Assembly: GCF_000327385.1 (NCBI RefSeq)
Contig: NW_008709781.1
Location: 1,117,282 to 1,181,281 of the forward strand
Direction: 5' to 3'
Length of the DNA stretch: 64,000 nucleotides
From: Lottia gigantea
Taxonomy: Eukaryota > Mollusca > Gastropoda > Lottiidae
Numbering within the stretch: the stretch's first letter is position 1; each line of letters begins with the position of its first letter. Below the pieces are notes generated by a model that worked only from the letters and a program-made list of their open reading frames with translations, did not search any database and was not told the DNA's origin. A program made the position numbers and the translations under genes. Positions 38,501-44,731 of the stretch are shown in pieces.

Positions 38501-41458
38501 TCCTACTTCTAGTGAACATGATATACTAACAAAATTTAAATTTAGATGAGAATTGAAGCCGTTCTGGAAAAATTCCATTTTACTCAATCTTAGCCAAATC
38601 CATGGTGTTTGACGTGGTTTATTTTGATGAACTTCAATGAGCTGTCAAATCAAATTGTCCATGGCATTACTTTAGAAAAATAGGTATTCACAATTTAAAT
38701 TCATGTGAATATAAAAATGAACAAATGTCCATGAGATTCAGAATTTTTTATTTGAAAATTAAAGTAAATACTTGGGAAAAAATCCATTTCTGTTTAACAT
38801 TCTCCAGTTCGGCACCAATTCTCAATAATAGTTCCTCTATTTCACATCTCATACCATACAATATTCATCTCCTATAGGCTGGGTCAGTACGGATCAGGCA
38901 AACACAAGCTGTACCTCATCAGGCTCCGATGATTTTAGTGATGATGATTCTTTTCTCGCAGAAGCTGACTTTGCCAGTGCTGTTGCTAAAGCTGCTGAAA
39001 TGTCTGGTTTGACAGTTGTAGGTACAACAGTCTCTGATCCTAAAGCAGGAGGTATGTAGTATACTACTATTTTAGTCTATTTTATGACTTCTTTTACCTT
39101 TCCATCTTCATTGCTTATTCAGCTAATAAAGATATAATTTAACAGACAACCTATAACAAGTTTTCTAATGAACTCTTCACCATCTTCATCAAACCTTTAG
39201 TTTCATTTTGTTAGAAAGCATGCATTTGTGGAAGAGTTGAACCTCTCAGCTGAATATCAGGAAGTACATTTCAGCTCATTTCACTTCAATCTGAGAAATA
39301 GCTTGCAGTGGACAAACATCTGACTCCAATAACTTTTAAAATATCTATCAGAGGCTGGAATAGAGGCAGATGTTTCAGACTATTGACAAAACTGAGTGCT
39401 CAATGGCACAAATATATTGTACTGCTATCAGTGGGTCACCAATTATTTTTGTAGGACGAAAATATCGCAAACATCAAAGATCTACAGCACGGCCCACCAG
39501 TCCCTATAGTACTGACAGTAACATGAGTGCGGTAGTACGTAAACCCTACCCTAAATCACAACGAAAGAAACAAATGTCTGATCAAGGTAGGTAACTCACA
39601 GCTTAGATCCTTCACATCTGCTAAACCCATTCCTGAATGATTCCTTCATGGTATGGTGCATTATCCTGGCTTTGGTCATATATCATTAGGCTTAGAATTA
39701 TACAATGCTTTACTAACATATGCTTTTATAGCTCCCATTAAACCATTCACAATCAAGTAAATTTGTTGAAGGTTGTCAAGGACAGCAAAGGTTAAGTAAT
39801 CTTTATAGGAGAAAGCACTTGCTTAAAATTGACAAAATCCCAATTTCAGGAAAGAGGCATGGACAGAAACCTTTGCAGTCTGATTCACAACAATATTACC
39901 TCAAAGCAGGAGACATGATGAGAGGTGAGTAAAGGGGAACAACTCTCATTATCTAATTGAAGTCTGTCGTGACTTGTAGGCCCTTACATGTTAAATTTGA
40001 ATATGTTCTCTAGGAAGAAAGCTGCGTATGCAAAATGTTTCGGTCATCATCCAACATCTTAGGGATCATGTAGGCCCTAGATCATCCTTCATCTTACAAA
40101 CCCTTACGAGTCATAGCATAGAGCATGGTTTCAGCAATACTAACAAATCATTGCTTATTACTTGATGTTTATACAATTTGGTGTGATGATAGTAGAGATC
40201 TATCTATATATTATACATATTTTACTAGGCTAGATATTGGTGTGAATATTATTCAGTGTGTGGTGCTTGTTACATATAAACTTATATATTCATTGATATA
40301 TTCATGAGTTGTCTATATATCCACATTCAGGGTCGTTTCCAAACATAAACATGAACTGCTATATTGAAGTAGTCATGACTATATTGTGGATTTGACGAGT
40401 ATGTTTTGCCACAAACATAATGGACTGTTCTTATGTTTATGTTTTGAATTGTCCCTGGATGTGCCTAAATATTTTTTAAAACTACTATACTGCTTAAAAT
40501 ACATATATATTTATTTATCACTGCAAATATTTAATGCTTTTTATACCATATCTAATTGCTTGCTTTTTTTCCTTTTTCCCTGCTTTTAGCTTTGGATGCT
40601 CCTGCGTATTATAGGCCCAGTTTCCCTCTTGCCTCTCTTCCCATGAGTCCCACTGGCTCAATGAGGTCCAACCACTCCAGTCATGGTAAAATTGGCTATG
40701 CTGCTCCAATCATCCACTCTAACAACAATTCTGCTTCCAATGAGTCTGATATTTATAATCAAAGAGGCCAAAAAATATTTGATCACAACCGAATATACAA
40801 TAGTCCTCCATCCAGTACAGGCTATGATGTGAGTAATTATATTACAATTCAGATCTACATGTGATAGTTTCAATTTGAATTATCGCTTTGATGAAAAGAT
40901 CTTATATTGTATTATATCATGGCATGGTTTGAAATGAGCATGAATTTATGATATCATTATTGGTATTTGTATGTTTGAAATTATTATGAGATTATGGACA
41001 AAGTGGAAGGTTACCTTGAATGTTGCGGAGACTTAGGATCACCCAAACATGTCATCTTGGGGAAGGTGGTGCACAAAACAACGCGTTTGACCTGTTTATT
41101 AAACTATTTCCTGTTGATTTAACTCTTAAAAGATATAGATCAATATTTCCTTTATGTTTGTCACAAGTTGAAATTTACTCTTATCTACCATTTAAATACT
41201 GTAGTGGTTTAGTTCATTAGTTGGTGACTTAGTACATGTCGTCTACTGGAATAACTTATGTCACTCTGCATTTGTGTTTGCTACAAGATTTTACCTTACA
41301 TGACTGAAGATTCATTGATTTTTTTTTTTTTTTTAGCTTTATTACCATTACGCATAATACTAAAATTTATTACTTTAACAAAAGTGTTCAAATAGCATGA
41401 TGTTTTTTTTAGTATTTAAGTAATTTTCTTTGGTTTCTTTCAGCTCCCAATAGTGTAG
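14214..41458 (+). CDS. robo: Roundabout (Robo) axon-guidance receptor, 5' end missing
   Basis: Single-pass receptor for Slit, acting at the cell surface in axon and cell guidance (family knowledge). I trace 28 exons: 14214-14525, 20486-20761, 21010-21148, 21934-22061, 22483-22607, 23054-23213, 24496-24693, 25163-25252, 25605-25783, 26216-26366, 26576-26703, 26907-27144, 27436-27551, 27798-27963, 33397-33555, 33792-33825, 34020-34078, 34347-34573, 34853-34873, 35203-35226, 35488-35623, 35807-36554, 36829-36938, 38878-39051, 39455-39586, 39850-39924, 40590-40828, 41444-41458. All junctions are GT-AG and phases agree throughout. Approximate order in the visible protein: Ig1-5 (1-476), FN3 1-3 (477-802), membrane helix near 812-835, tail to 1519. 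Both halves resemble human ROBO1: [16 protein letters not shown] in Ig1, PYATTTLI (CC1), LLPPPP (CC2) and [14 protein letters not shown] near the end. Signal peptide and first exon(s) lie outside or were not found; the first exon here starts in phase 1, so there is an upstream exon. Confidence 0.96.
14526..20485 (+). other. Robo intron between Ig1 and Ig2
   Basis: A 6-kb intron. I looked for exons with Ig or FN3 signatures and found none. A repeated 'ggtaaaccttg' occurs at about 14826 and 14872, and two loosely similar 60-bp blocks lie near 15.6-15.7 kb; neither has a clear identity. Confidence 0.7.
20486..20761 (+). CDS. robo: Robo exon: Ig domain 2
   Basis: Phase 1-1 exon beginning [19 protein letters not shown], almost identical in pattern to human ROBO1 Ig2 (VLRDDFRQNPSDVMVAVGE). 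Ig landmarks are [12 protein letters not shown], the core Trp in ILWRKNQ and the second Cys in [16 protein letters not shown]. The donor is GTAAGT at 20762. Ig1 and Ig2 together form the Slit-binding module in the family. Confidence 0.97.
21010..22061 (+). CDS. robo: Robo exons: Ig domain 3 (two exons)
   Basis: Ig3 is split by an intron at 21149-21933. Exon 21010-21148 encodes [38 protein letters not shown] and RIPYGR; exon 21934-22061 encodes [20 protein letters not shown] and [17 protein letters not shown]. Both Ig cysteines and the core Trp are present. The split falls in phase 2 (AG|A, Arg). The intron of about 0.8 kb holds nothing recognisable. Confidence 0.96.
22483..23213 (+). CDS. robo: Robo exons: Ig domain 4 (two exons)
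   Basis: Exon 22483-22607 encodes [38 protein letters not shown] and TEQ; exon 23054-23213 encodes [18 protein letters not shown] and the second half with [14 protein letters not shown]. The match to human ROBO1 Ig4 (FLVQPENQIVAAGRTVTFQC; RFSVSQTG) extends through both halves. The splice is phase 0 inside the domain. Confidence 0.96.
23632..23815. repeat. Two-copy tandem duplication in a Robo intron
   Basis: Two imperfect units, 23632-23720 and 23721-23815, each begin CCTTTTATGG and end with a version of 'taagccactttattatagta'. They lie in the intron between the Ig4 and Ig5 exons. This is a local duplication without coding content. Confidence 0.7.
24496..25252 (+). CDS. robo: Robo exons: Ig domain 5 (two exons)
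   Basis: Exon 24496-24693 encodes [20 protein letters not shown] and then [20 protein letters not shown], with first Cys and core Trp; exon 25163-25252 encodes [20 protein letters not shown] with the second Cys. Splices are phase 1. This completes the five Ig domains typical of Robo receptors. Confidence 0.96.
25605..26366 (+). CDS. robo: Robo exons: fibronectin III domain 1
   Basis: Exon 25605-25783 carries the A-C strands with the conserved Trp in [13 protein letters not shown] and the Tyr in FGYIVEYF. Exon 26216-26366 finishes the domain with [20 protein letters not shown] and [11 protein letters not shown]. The phase-0 split in mid-domain is repeated in the next two FN3 domains, which suggests internal duplication of two-exon FN3 units (inference). 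Confidence 0.95.
26576..27144 (+). CDS. robo: Robo exons: fibronectin III domain 2
   Basis: Exon 26576-26703 contains a linker ([20 protein letters not shown]) and the first strands with [13 protein letters not shown]. Exon 26907-27144 contains [36 protein letters not shown] and [12 protein letters not shown]. The match to human ROBO1 FN3-2 is clear at SSSIEVHW and KGVNYEIKARPF. Donors are GTAAGT and GTACCT. Confidence 0.95.
27436..27963 (+). CDS. robo: Robo exons: fibronectin III domain 3
   Basis: Exon 27436-27551 starts [20 protein letters not shown], matching APSAPPQGVTV of the vertebrate protein, with the Trp in VRWAAPS. Exon 27798-27963 contains [12 protein letters not shown], the conserved hydrophobic core and [18 protein letters not shown]. 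The open frame runs on to a TAA at 27976-27978; I end the exon at the GTGTGT donor at 27964, because a G|GT join restores phase with the membrane exon at 33397. A transcript that ignored this donor would make a short soluble ectodomain, for which I have no evidence. Confidence 0.93.
27964..33396 (+). other. Robo intron before the transmembrane exon
   Basis: A 5.4-kb intron. No exon-like segment was found between the last FN3 exon and the membrane exon. From about 31.9 to 32.8 kb it contains a tandem array with period near 109 bp (listed separately). The rest is AT-rich sequence without visible structure. Confidence 0.75.
32178..32730. repeat. Tandem array, period about 109 bp, five main units
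   Basis: The phrase 'accaactttctt' recurs at 32178, 32287, 32398, 32504 and 32613, giving spacings of 109, 111, 106 and 109 bp. Each unit also carries 'atttcatcaaacttggta', 'aatccaattctaaat' and a GCGCATG-type motif. Degenerate half-units extend to about 32100 and 32800. It lies wholly within a Robo intron. The 'AAACTTGGTATG' theme resembles the 'AAGTTTCATCAA' theme in the elements at 49.1 and 54.7 kb, so a shared family is possible. Confidence 0.85.
33397..33555 (+). CDS. robo: Robo exon: transmembrane helix
   Basis: Phase 1-1 exon with a short juxtamembrane stretch ([12 protein letters not shown]), a hydrophobic helix of about 24 residues containing [20 protein letters not shown], then the stop-transfer block CRKRKNRKK. 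It aligns with human ROBO1 [20 protein letters not shown] and YRHRKKRNG. The extracellular linker between FN3-3 and the helix is shorter than in vertebrate ROBO1. The donor GTGAGT at 33556 is followed by an open frame of about 48 codons to a TAA, which belongs to the intron. Confidence 0.96.
33792..34078 (+). CDS. robo: Robo exons: juxtamembrane cytoplasmic segment
   Basis: Two small exons, 33792-33825 ([12 protein letters not shown]) and 34020-34078 ([20 protein letters not shown]). They were recognised by reading phase 1 out of the membrane exon and phase 1 into the next large exon; both have clean AG and GT sites. The segment carries one tyrosine, in DVVYAQ, a possible phosphorylation site (inference). 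The exons are too small to be found without the flanking phases. Confidence 0.85.
34347..34573 (+). CDS. robo: Robo exon: cytoplasmic CC0 and CC1 motifs
   Basis: The exon reads [20 protein letters not shown], then [20 protein letters not shown], then [14 protein letters not shown]. The middle block matches the CC0 region of vertebrate Robo (TVYGDV..NEMKTF), with Tyr codon 34427-34429. PYATTTLI (34505-34528) is the CC1 motif, a tyrosine-phosphorylated Abl target and P3-type interaction site in the family. The exon ends in phase 0 at AAT|GTAAGT, immediately before the two microexons. Confidence 0.95.
34853..34873 (+). CDS. robo: Robo microexon a (21 nt, LSLGIYE)
   Basis: Seven codons between the acceptor 'catcccttcag' and the donor GTAAGC. 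It is phase 0 at both ends, so it can be included or skipped without changing frame. It encodes LSLGIYE, sharing GIYE with the next microexon 329 bp downstream. No vertebrate counterpart is known to me at this point in the tail. The call rests on sequence only; transcript evidence is needed. Confidence 0.78.
35203..35226 (+). CDS. robo: Robo microexon b (24 nt, QPNVGIYE)
   Basis: Eight codons between a strong pyrimidine tract with acceptor 'tttttaaag' and the donor GTTAGT, phase 0-0. It encodes QPNVGIYE, the same GIYE ending as microexon a, followed by TCMESTFRP of the next exon. A TGC lies at 35171-35173, about 30 nt upstream of the exon; UGC elements upstream of 3' splice sites are used by the Srrm-type microexon enhancer in bilaterian neurons (established for that system, inference here). 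Confidence 0.78.
35488..35623 (+). CDS. robo: Robo exon: cytoplasmic linker between CC1 and CC2
   Basis: Phase 0-1 exon encoding [20 protein letters not shown], then [20 protein letters not shown] and SRPNTS. It is Ser-rich and without a domain. Human ROBO1 has a Ser-rich segment in the equivalent place. The donor GTAAGT at 35624 joins A|GT to the CC2 exon. Confidence 0.9.
35807..36554 (+). CDS. robo: Robo exon: cytoplasmic CC2 proline motif
   Basis: The largest coding exon (748 nt). It begins [20 protein letters not shown]. Residues [18 protein letters not shown] ([11 protein letters not shown] at 35956-35988) match GMNWADLLPPPPAHPPP of human ROBO1, the CC2 motif that binds Ena/VASP and SH3 adaptors in the family. 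The rest is Pro/Ser/Tyr/His-rich, with repeated H-S-P phrases (NNHSPIS, MHSPRIH, RTHSPVQ), and presumably disordered. It ends NYQGR in phase 2. Confidence 0.95.
36829..36938 (+). CDS. robo: Robo exon: acidic cytoplasmic segment
   Basis: Phase 2-1 exon encoding [20 protein letters not shown] and [17 protein letters not shown]. It matches the acidic stretch before [11 protein letters not shown] in human ROBO1. The donor is GTAAGT. It precedes a 1.9-kb intron. Confidence 0.92.
37157..37323. mobile_element. Short inverted-repeat element (MITE-like) in a Robo intron
   Basis: The left end GGCATAGCAGTCTGGGGTG is mirrored by the right end, whose reverse complement reads AGCATAGCAGACGGGGTGCT. The arms match over about 20 bp with few differences and enclose about 120 bp with no coding potential. 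A target duplication cannot be defined with confidence. This is a non-autonomous DNA-transposon-like element of unassigned family. Confidence 0.7.
38446..38490 (+). repeat. SINE 3'-tail remnant
   Basis: The phrase 'ggacgtaaaactccattcat' closely matches the 3' end of the SINE at 59.5-60.0 kb ('gaacgttaaactccattcat'), and 'gcagaaaa' upstream matches its 'ctcagaaaa'. Only the tail is recognisable, so this is probably a truncated or strongly diverged copy. Confidence 0.5.
38878..39051 (+). CDS. robo: Robo exon: conserved C-terminal block ([12 protein letters not shown])
   Basis: Encodes [20 protein letters not shown] and [20 protein letters not shown], then [18 protein letters not shown]. Human ROBO1 has [39 protein letters not shown] in the same order, one of the best-conserved C-terminal segments. 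Phase 1-1; donor GTATGT. Confidence 0.95.
39455..39586 (+). CDS. robo: Robo exon: [14 protein letters not shown] block
   Basis: Encodes [40 protein letters not shown] and SDQG. The [13 protein letters not shown] phrase is nearly identical to vertebrate ROBO1. Upstream, an in-frame ATG at 39370 reads through the intron and is not used. Phase 1-1; acceptor 'tttttgtag', donor GTAGGT. Confidence 0.95.
39850..39924 (+). CDS. robo: Robo exon: basic linker where CC3 would be
   Basis: A 75-nt phase 1-1 exon encoding [20 protein letters not shown] followed by DMMR. In vertebrate ROBO1 the poly-proline CC3 motif lies between the STDSNMSA block and the CRPTFP block. This exon and its neighbours contain no proline run. 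Confidence 0.88.
40590..40828 (+). CDS. robo: Robo exon: C-terminal YYRPSFP block
   Basis: Encodes [34 protein letters not shown] and a further 45 residues ending SPPSSTGYD. It aligns with human ROBO1 ILPYCRPTFP..SSMSSRGSGSRQRE. Phase 1-0; the donor GTGAGT at 40829 is needed because the reading frame would otherwise run on for 11 codons into the intron. Confidence 0.94.
41444..41458 (+). CDS. robo: Robo last coding exon (LPIV, stop)
   Basis: After the acceptor 'tttctttcag', frame 0 reads Leu-Pro-Ile-Val-TAG. The receptor therefore ends TGYDLPIV. The two other frames run a little longer, but only frame 0 agrees with the preceding exon. A hydrophobic C-terminal Val leaves open a PDZ-type ligand, although Pro at position -2 is not the classical choice (inference). 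Confidence 0.82.
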   Translation, partial: LPIV

Positions 41459-41978
41459 ATAAACGCTGTTAAAATCTCCAGAAGGACAAATCTAAATAGG
41501 TCACAGTGTAAGGTCACAATATGATGACTTATGATAGTGCTGTGTGCTCTGTTGGACAGTCATGGGATCTGTGAACCAAGATACGAAACTATGCTTTAGT
41601 TCTGTGTGTGGCATCTGATAGCCCTTCCTAGACTGGGCTTAATAGCATTGTGGGAGAAGGTTAACCTACTTAAATTGTGAAAATCAAAAGTGATCCAAAA
41701 AATTATACTGTCACCAAAGCAAAATGCTTTTAAAAGTAACGTTAAACTTAGTATGTACTGAATTTCTTGCCAGACTTGGACAGTGATCGATTTTCAAGGA
41801 TCAGTTTTTTTATAATGGATGTTTTTATATATTTGTGAATAGTTTTGAAGCAAACTATAGTTAATTTGTACTTAGTGAAACAGACACATTGTTTTGGATG
41901 TGCTCAAAGAAGTTAAAGTAGTTGCTATGGAAACAAGAATAGAATATATGTTATGTGTTTATTGGAAACATAATTATG

Positions 41979-41984
41979 AATAAA
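41979..41984 (+). promoter_or_regulatory. Proximal poly(A) signal AATAAA of Robo
   Basis: A canonical hexamer 521 bp after the stop codon. Use is not shown by the sequence. Confidence 0.45.
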
Positions 41985-42612
41985 GACTATTATAAATTTG
42001 TGGCAAATATAAGATGGTGTAAAGAGTAGAATTTTACATGCTACAGACAAAATGTGATATAATCGGTAGAATTTTGCCATAATAAACAATAATACAAAAT
42101 AAGTATTCATTTATAGCATAAAGTGAAATATATTTATAAATAATGCTTTACAACTTTGTAAAACATTAAAATGTTTTTGAAATAATTCTATGTCCATCCC
42201 TTTTATTTCATTTCATTTTTATTATTTATTTTTTGGTGCTATTATATTTTGTGCTATTCAAAGATCTACTGCAATCTTGTCTTCATACCTTTCATGTTTC
42301 TGTTAATTTAAGAGAAAATTTCATTCATTTTAATTAGATATTTTAGTCATTTTCTTGAACAATGTATTCTTTCTATATGAAAATCCCCTTATTGCATTAA
42401 GATATTAATTAATATTGGGTGTTGATTTAGACATAAGGCATGCAATTGTTAAACCTTCCTAATTCCAAATAGATTTTTCGGAAATTTAAAGCTATACTCC
42501 TTTCAATGATTAAATGAAAAACTATTTGTAAATATTCCTTTCCAATCTATGTTTAGATTATTCTAATTTGGCATGTACAGAAACCATACACTTGTAACAG
42601 ATCATCTCATTA

Positions 42613-43035
42613 AAAGTTTTGTATGATAAATTGCAATTAATTAAAAACTTGTTTGCATTATTACATCAATTAAATCATAATATGATTTATTACCATGAAG
42701 TTAGTCTAAGAATCATTTTAATTAATCATTTTATGATCAATTACAATCCAGTGAATTATTTCTTATTGTAAATTAAAATCTTGTATGATTTCTCAAAACA
42801 AAATTGAATGAATTATCATCTGAAAACCATTGTATAATTGAATACAACCAATCAAGCCATTGAATAAACAATACAATCAATTTATTCATTGTATGATTTA
42901 TCACAATCCTGTGGACCTGTTACTGCCATTTAAAATCTTGTATTAAAAATGAATGATCTATTACACTAAAAGCATTGTATGATAATTTAATTATTGAATG
43001 ATTGATTACAATGAATGAAAAGTATGATCTATTGC
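42613..43035. repeat. Degenerate palindrome-rich repeat in the Robo 3'UTR
   Basis: About eight imperfect copies of a phrase like TTGTATGATNNATTACAAT, at intervals of roughly 40-60 bp. The core is self-complementary (TTGTA..TACAA), so copies could pair with one another in RNA. No coding potential. Confidence 0.55.
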
Positions 43036-43552
43036 TACCATAGTTAGTTTATGTGATGACGCTTGTAAGAAACAGAAGCAACTCCTGATAACTTCCATGT
43101 TATATCTGATTAAGAATAAGTTTTTTTTCCGACTTGTTAAAGGCTCATATCATGTTATAATTGTTATATATAATGTAAATAACCTGTATATAAATAACAA
43201 ATATTTAAATAATGTTATAAACTTACAAAACTTTCGTCTCATATTTATTATTAGAAATCTTTCATTCATATCCTTCATTCTTCCTCCTTCCTCTCATTCT
43301 TCCAAACTTGGGGTATCAGATTTCAATAGCTAATGGAATACCAAATGCTGTATTCATTATCAAAAATTTAGAGAAATACTCGAAATTTAGTAGTATAATT
43401 ATCTTGTACAGCTAAGTTTGAACCCAATTTTTGTAAACTGTACCGTTTTAAGAATAAGGCCACTGGCATCTTTGAAATATGTTGAAATGCAGAACGTATA
43501 TTGTAACGTAAAAACTTTACGTGATAATCGATTGATATGTCTGTCTCATTTG

Positions 43553-43558
43553 AATAAA
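43553..43558 (+). promoter_or_regulatory. Second poly(A) signal AATAAA of Robo
   Basis: Canonical hexamer with a T/GT-rich stretch shortly after it ('gtgaatttttcttgt'), the usual downstream-element composition. Confidence 0.45.
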
Positions 43559-44131
43559 GTATAATGTAGTGAATTTTTCTTGTATTATCTAAACTTTAAT
43601 TGAAACCCATGTTTGATTCACTTCTCATTATTATATGCATTATGTGGTTTGAGATATTGTGTATAGTCTGTTTCAAAAAAGGACAAATTAGATTCTACCA
43701 TTATTTTGGAACAGACTATATGTTCTACCTTAGGAGCCAATCATATTTAAGCAATAGAAAGTTATCAATATATGTAAATTAAAAATTTTGTACTTACGAC
43801 TGTAATTAGGTATTTATTCAATTTTTAGTGCATTCTCTATGGATTGAGGTAAAGAAGTATATTTTGAAAAAAGGTGGCCGTTTTGATTAAAGTCAAATTT
43901 TGAGACAATGTGAATTAATCATGACTATATTAAGGTGTCAAGAAAGTTGCAACCGTGAGAATAGTGGTGCCATTTGTGCCAAGAGATAGAAGTATCTGAA
44001 TTGTGAAATTGAAAAAAAATCAAAAGACTATCTAATACAATTTCTTTCAGCTAACATCATTGAGGTTTGAAATGTGACTTTGCCATGAATTAGGGAATGC
44101 ACTATAAACTGTGTGTGTGTGTTTCTATGTA

Positions 44132-44137
44132 AATAAA
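44132..44137 (+). promoter_or_regulatory. Distal poly(A) signal AATAAA of Robo
   Basis: Canonical hexamer followed by 'gttgtttataatactg'. It is the last good + strand signal well clear of the convergent gene, whose stop codon is 0.6 kb further on. Confidence 0.5.
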
Positions 44138-44160
44138 GTTGTTTATAATACTGTAACCAT

Positions 44161-44726
44161 GGTCACCGTGAGTTGATGTATTGCATTGTTTATAAAAGAA
44201 ACTAACAACCATGTTTTTGTAGTAAGGTAGTTAGTCCAAGTAAGAAAAGTTGGAGGATATTTTTGGCTGTGTTGTCATGAAATTAAAATAATCTGATATT
44301 ATTATTATAAGATAAACTTGCAATATAAAATAAAACAATTTGAGAATATAATTAAGTAGTTTGATTTCGTCTGGTCACACCTAATACAATATGGTAACCC
44401 CACTTCCTTTCTAACAAAGCGTTTGTGCTCCAAAACTATTCTGGTCTTCACAAACTTTGTTGGAAACCTTCTCTAACGCTTTATGCGAGGATTCAACCAA
44501 TGGAGCAGTCTCATAGAAGCACCAGACTGTATCACTTTAAGTGCTGATAATTCCATTTGGTTTAAAAGATGATTTCTGACTGTTAATCTCTTGGCAAATA
44601 ACTCGTGTAAGCAATAAATACATAACACGACCACAGAATTTAATGGATATGACAGCAAGAGTTGACAAGCTTTAATAAGATATATTGATATCTACGATTA
44701 TGTACAGTTCCTTAGTAATATAAGTT
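44161..44726. other. Convergent intergenic space and 3'UTR of the C3-family gene
   Basis: This stretch separates the ends of the two genes. On the - strand an AATAAA overlaps the stop codon (44726-44731) and an ATTAAA lies at 44671-44676; on the + strand an AATAAA is at 44615-44620. No other feature was found. Confidence 0.6.
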
Positions 44727-44731
44727 TTATT
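44726..44731 (-). promoter_or_regulatory. AATAAA overlapping the stop codon of the C3-family gene
   Basis: The last codon and stop read GAA TAA AAC, creating an AATAAA hexamer that includes the stop. A second, weaker signal (ATTAAA, 44671-44676) lies about 50 nt further on and may be the one used. Confidence 0.35.

Larger units (their letters stand above)
41459..44160 (+). other. robo: Robo 3' untranslated region (up to 2.7 kb)
   Basis: AT-rich sequence after the stop without credible coding. AATAAA signals occur at 41979-41984, 43553-43558 and 44132-44137, so 3'UTRs of about 0.5, 2.1 and 2.7 kb are possible. TGTANATA (Pumilio-type) 8-mers occur at 41454, 42527, 43174, 43185 and 44128. A degenerate repeat fills 42.6-43.0 kb. 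The end is inferred from the most distal signal; the boundary is not certain. Confidence 0.6.
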
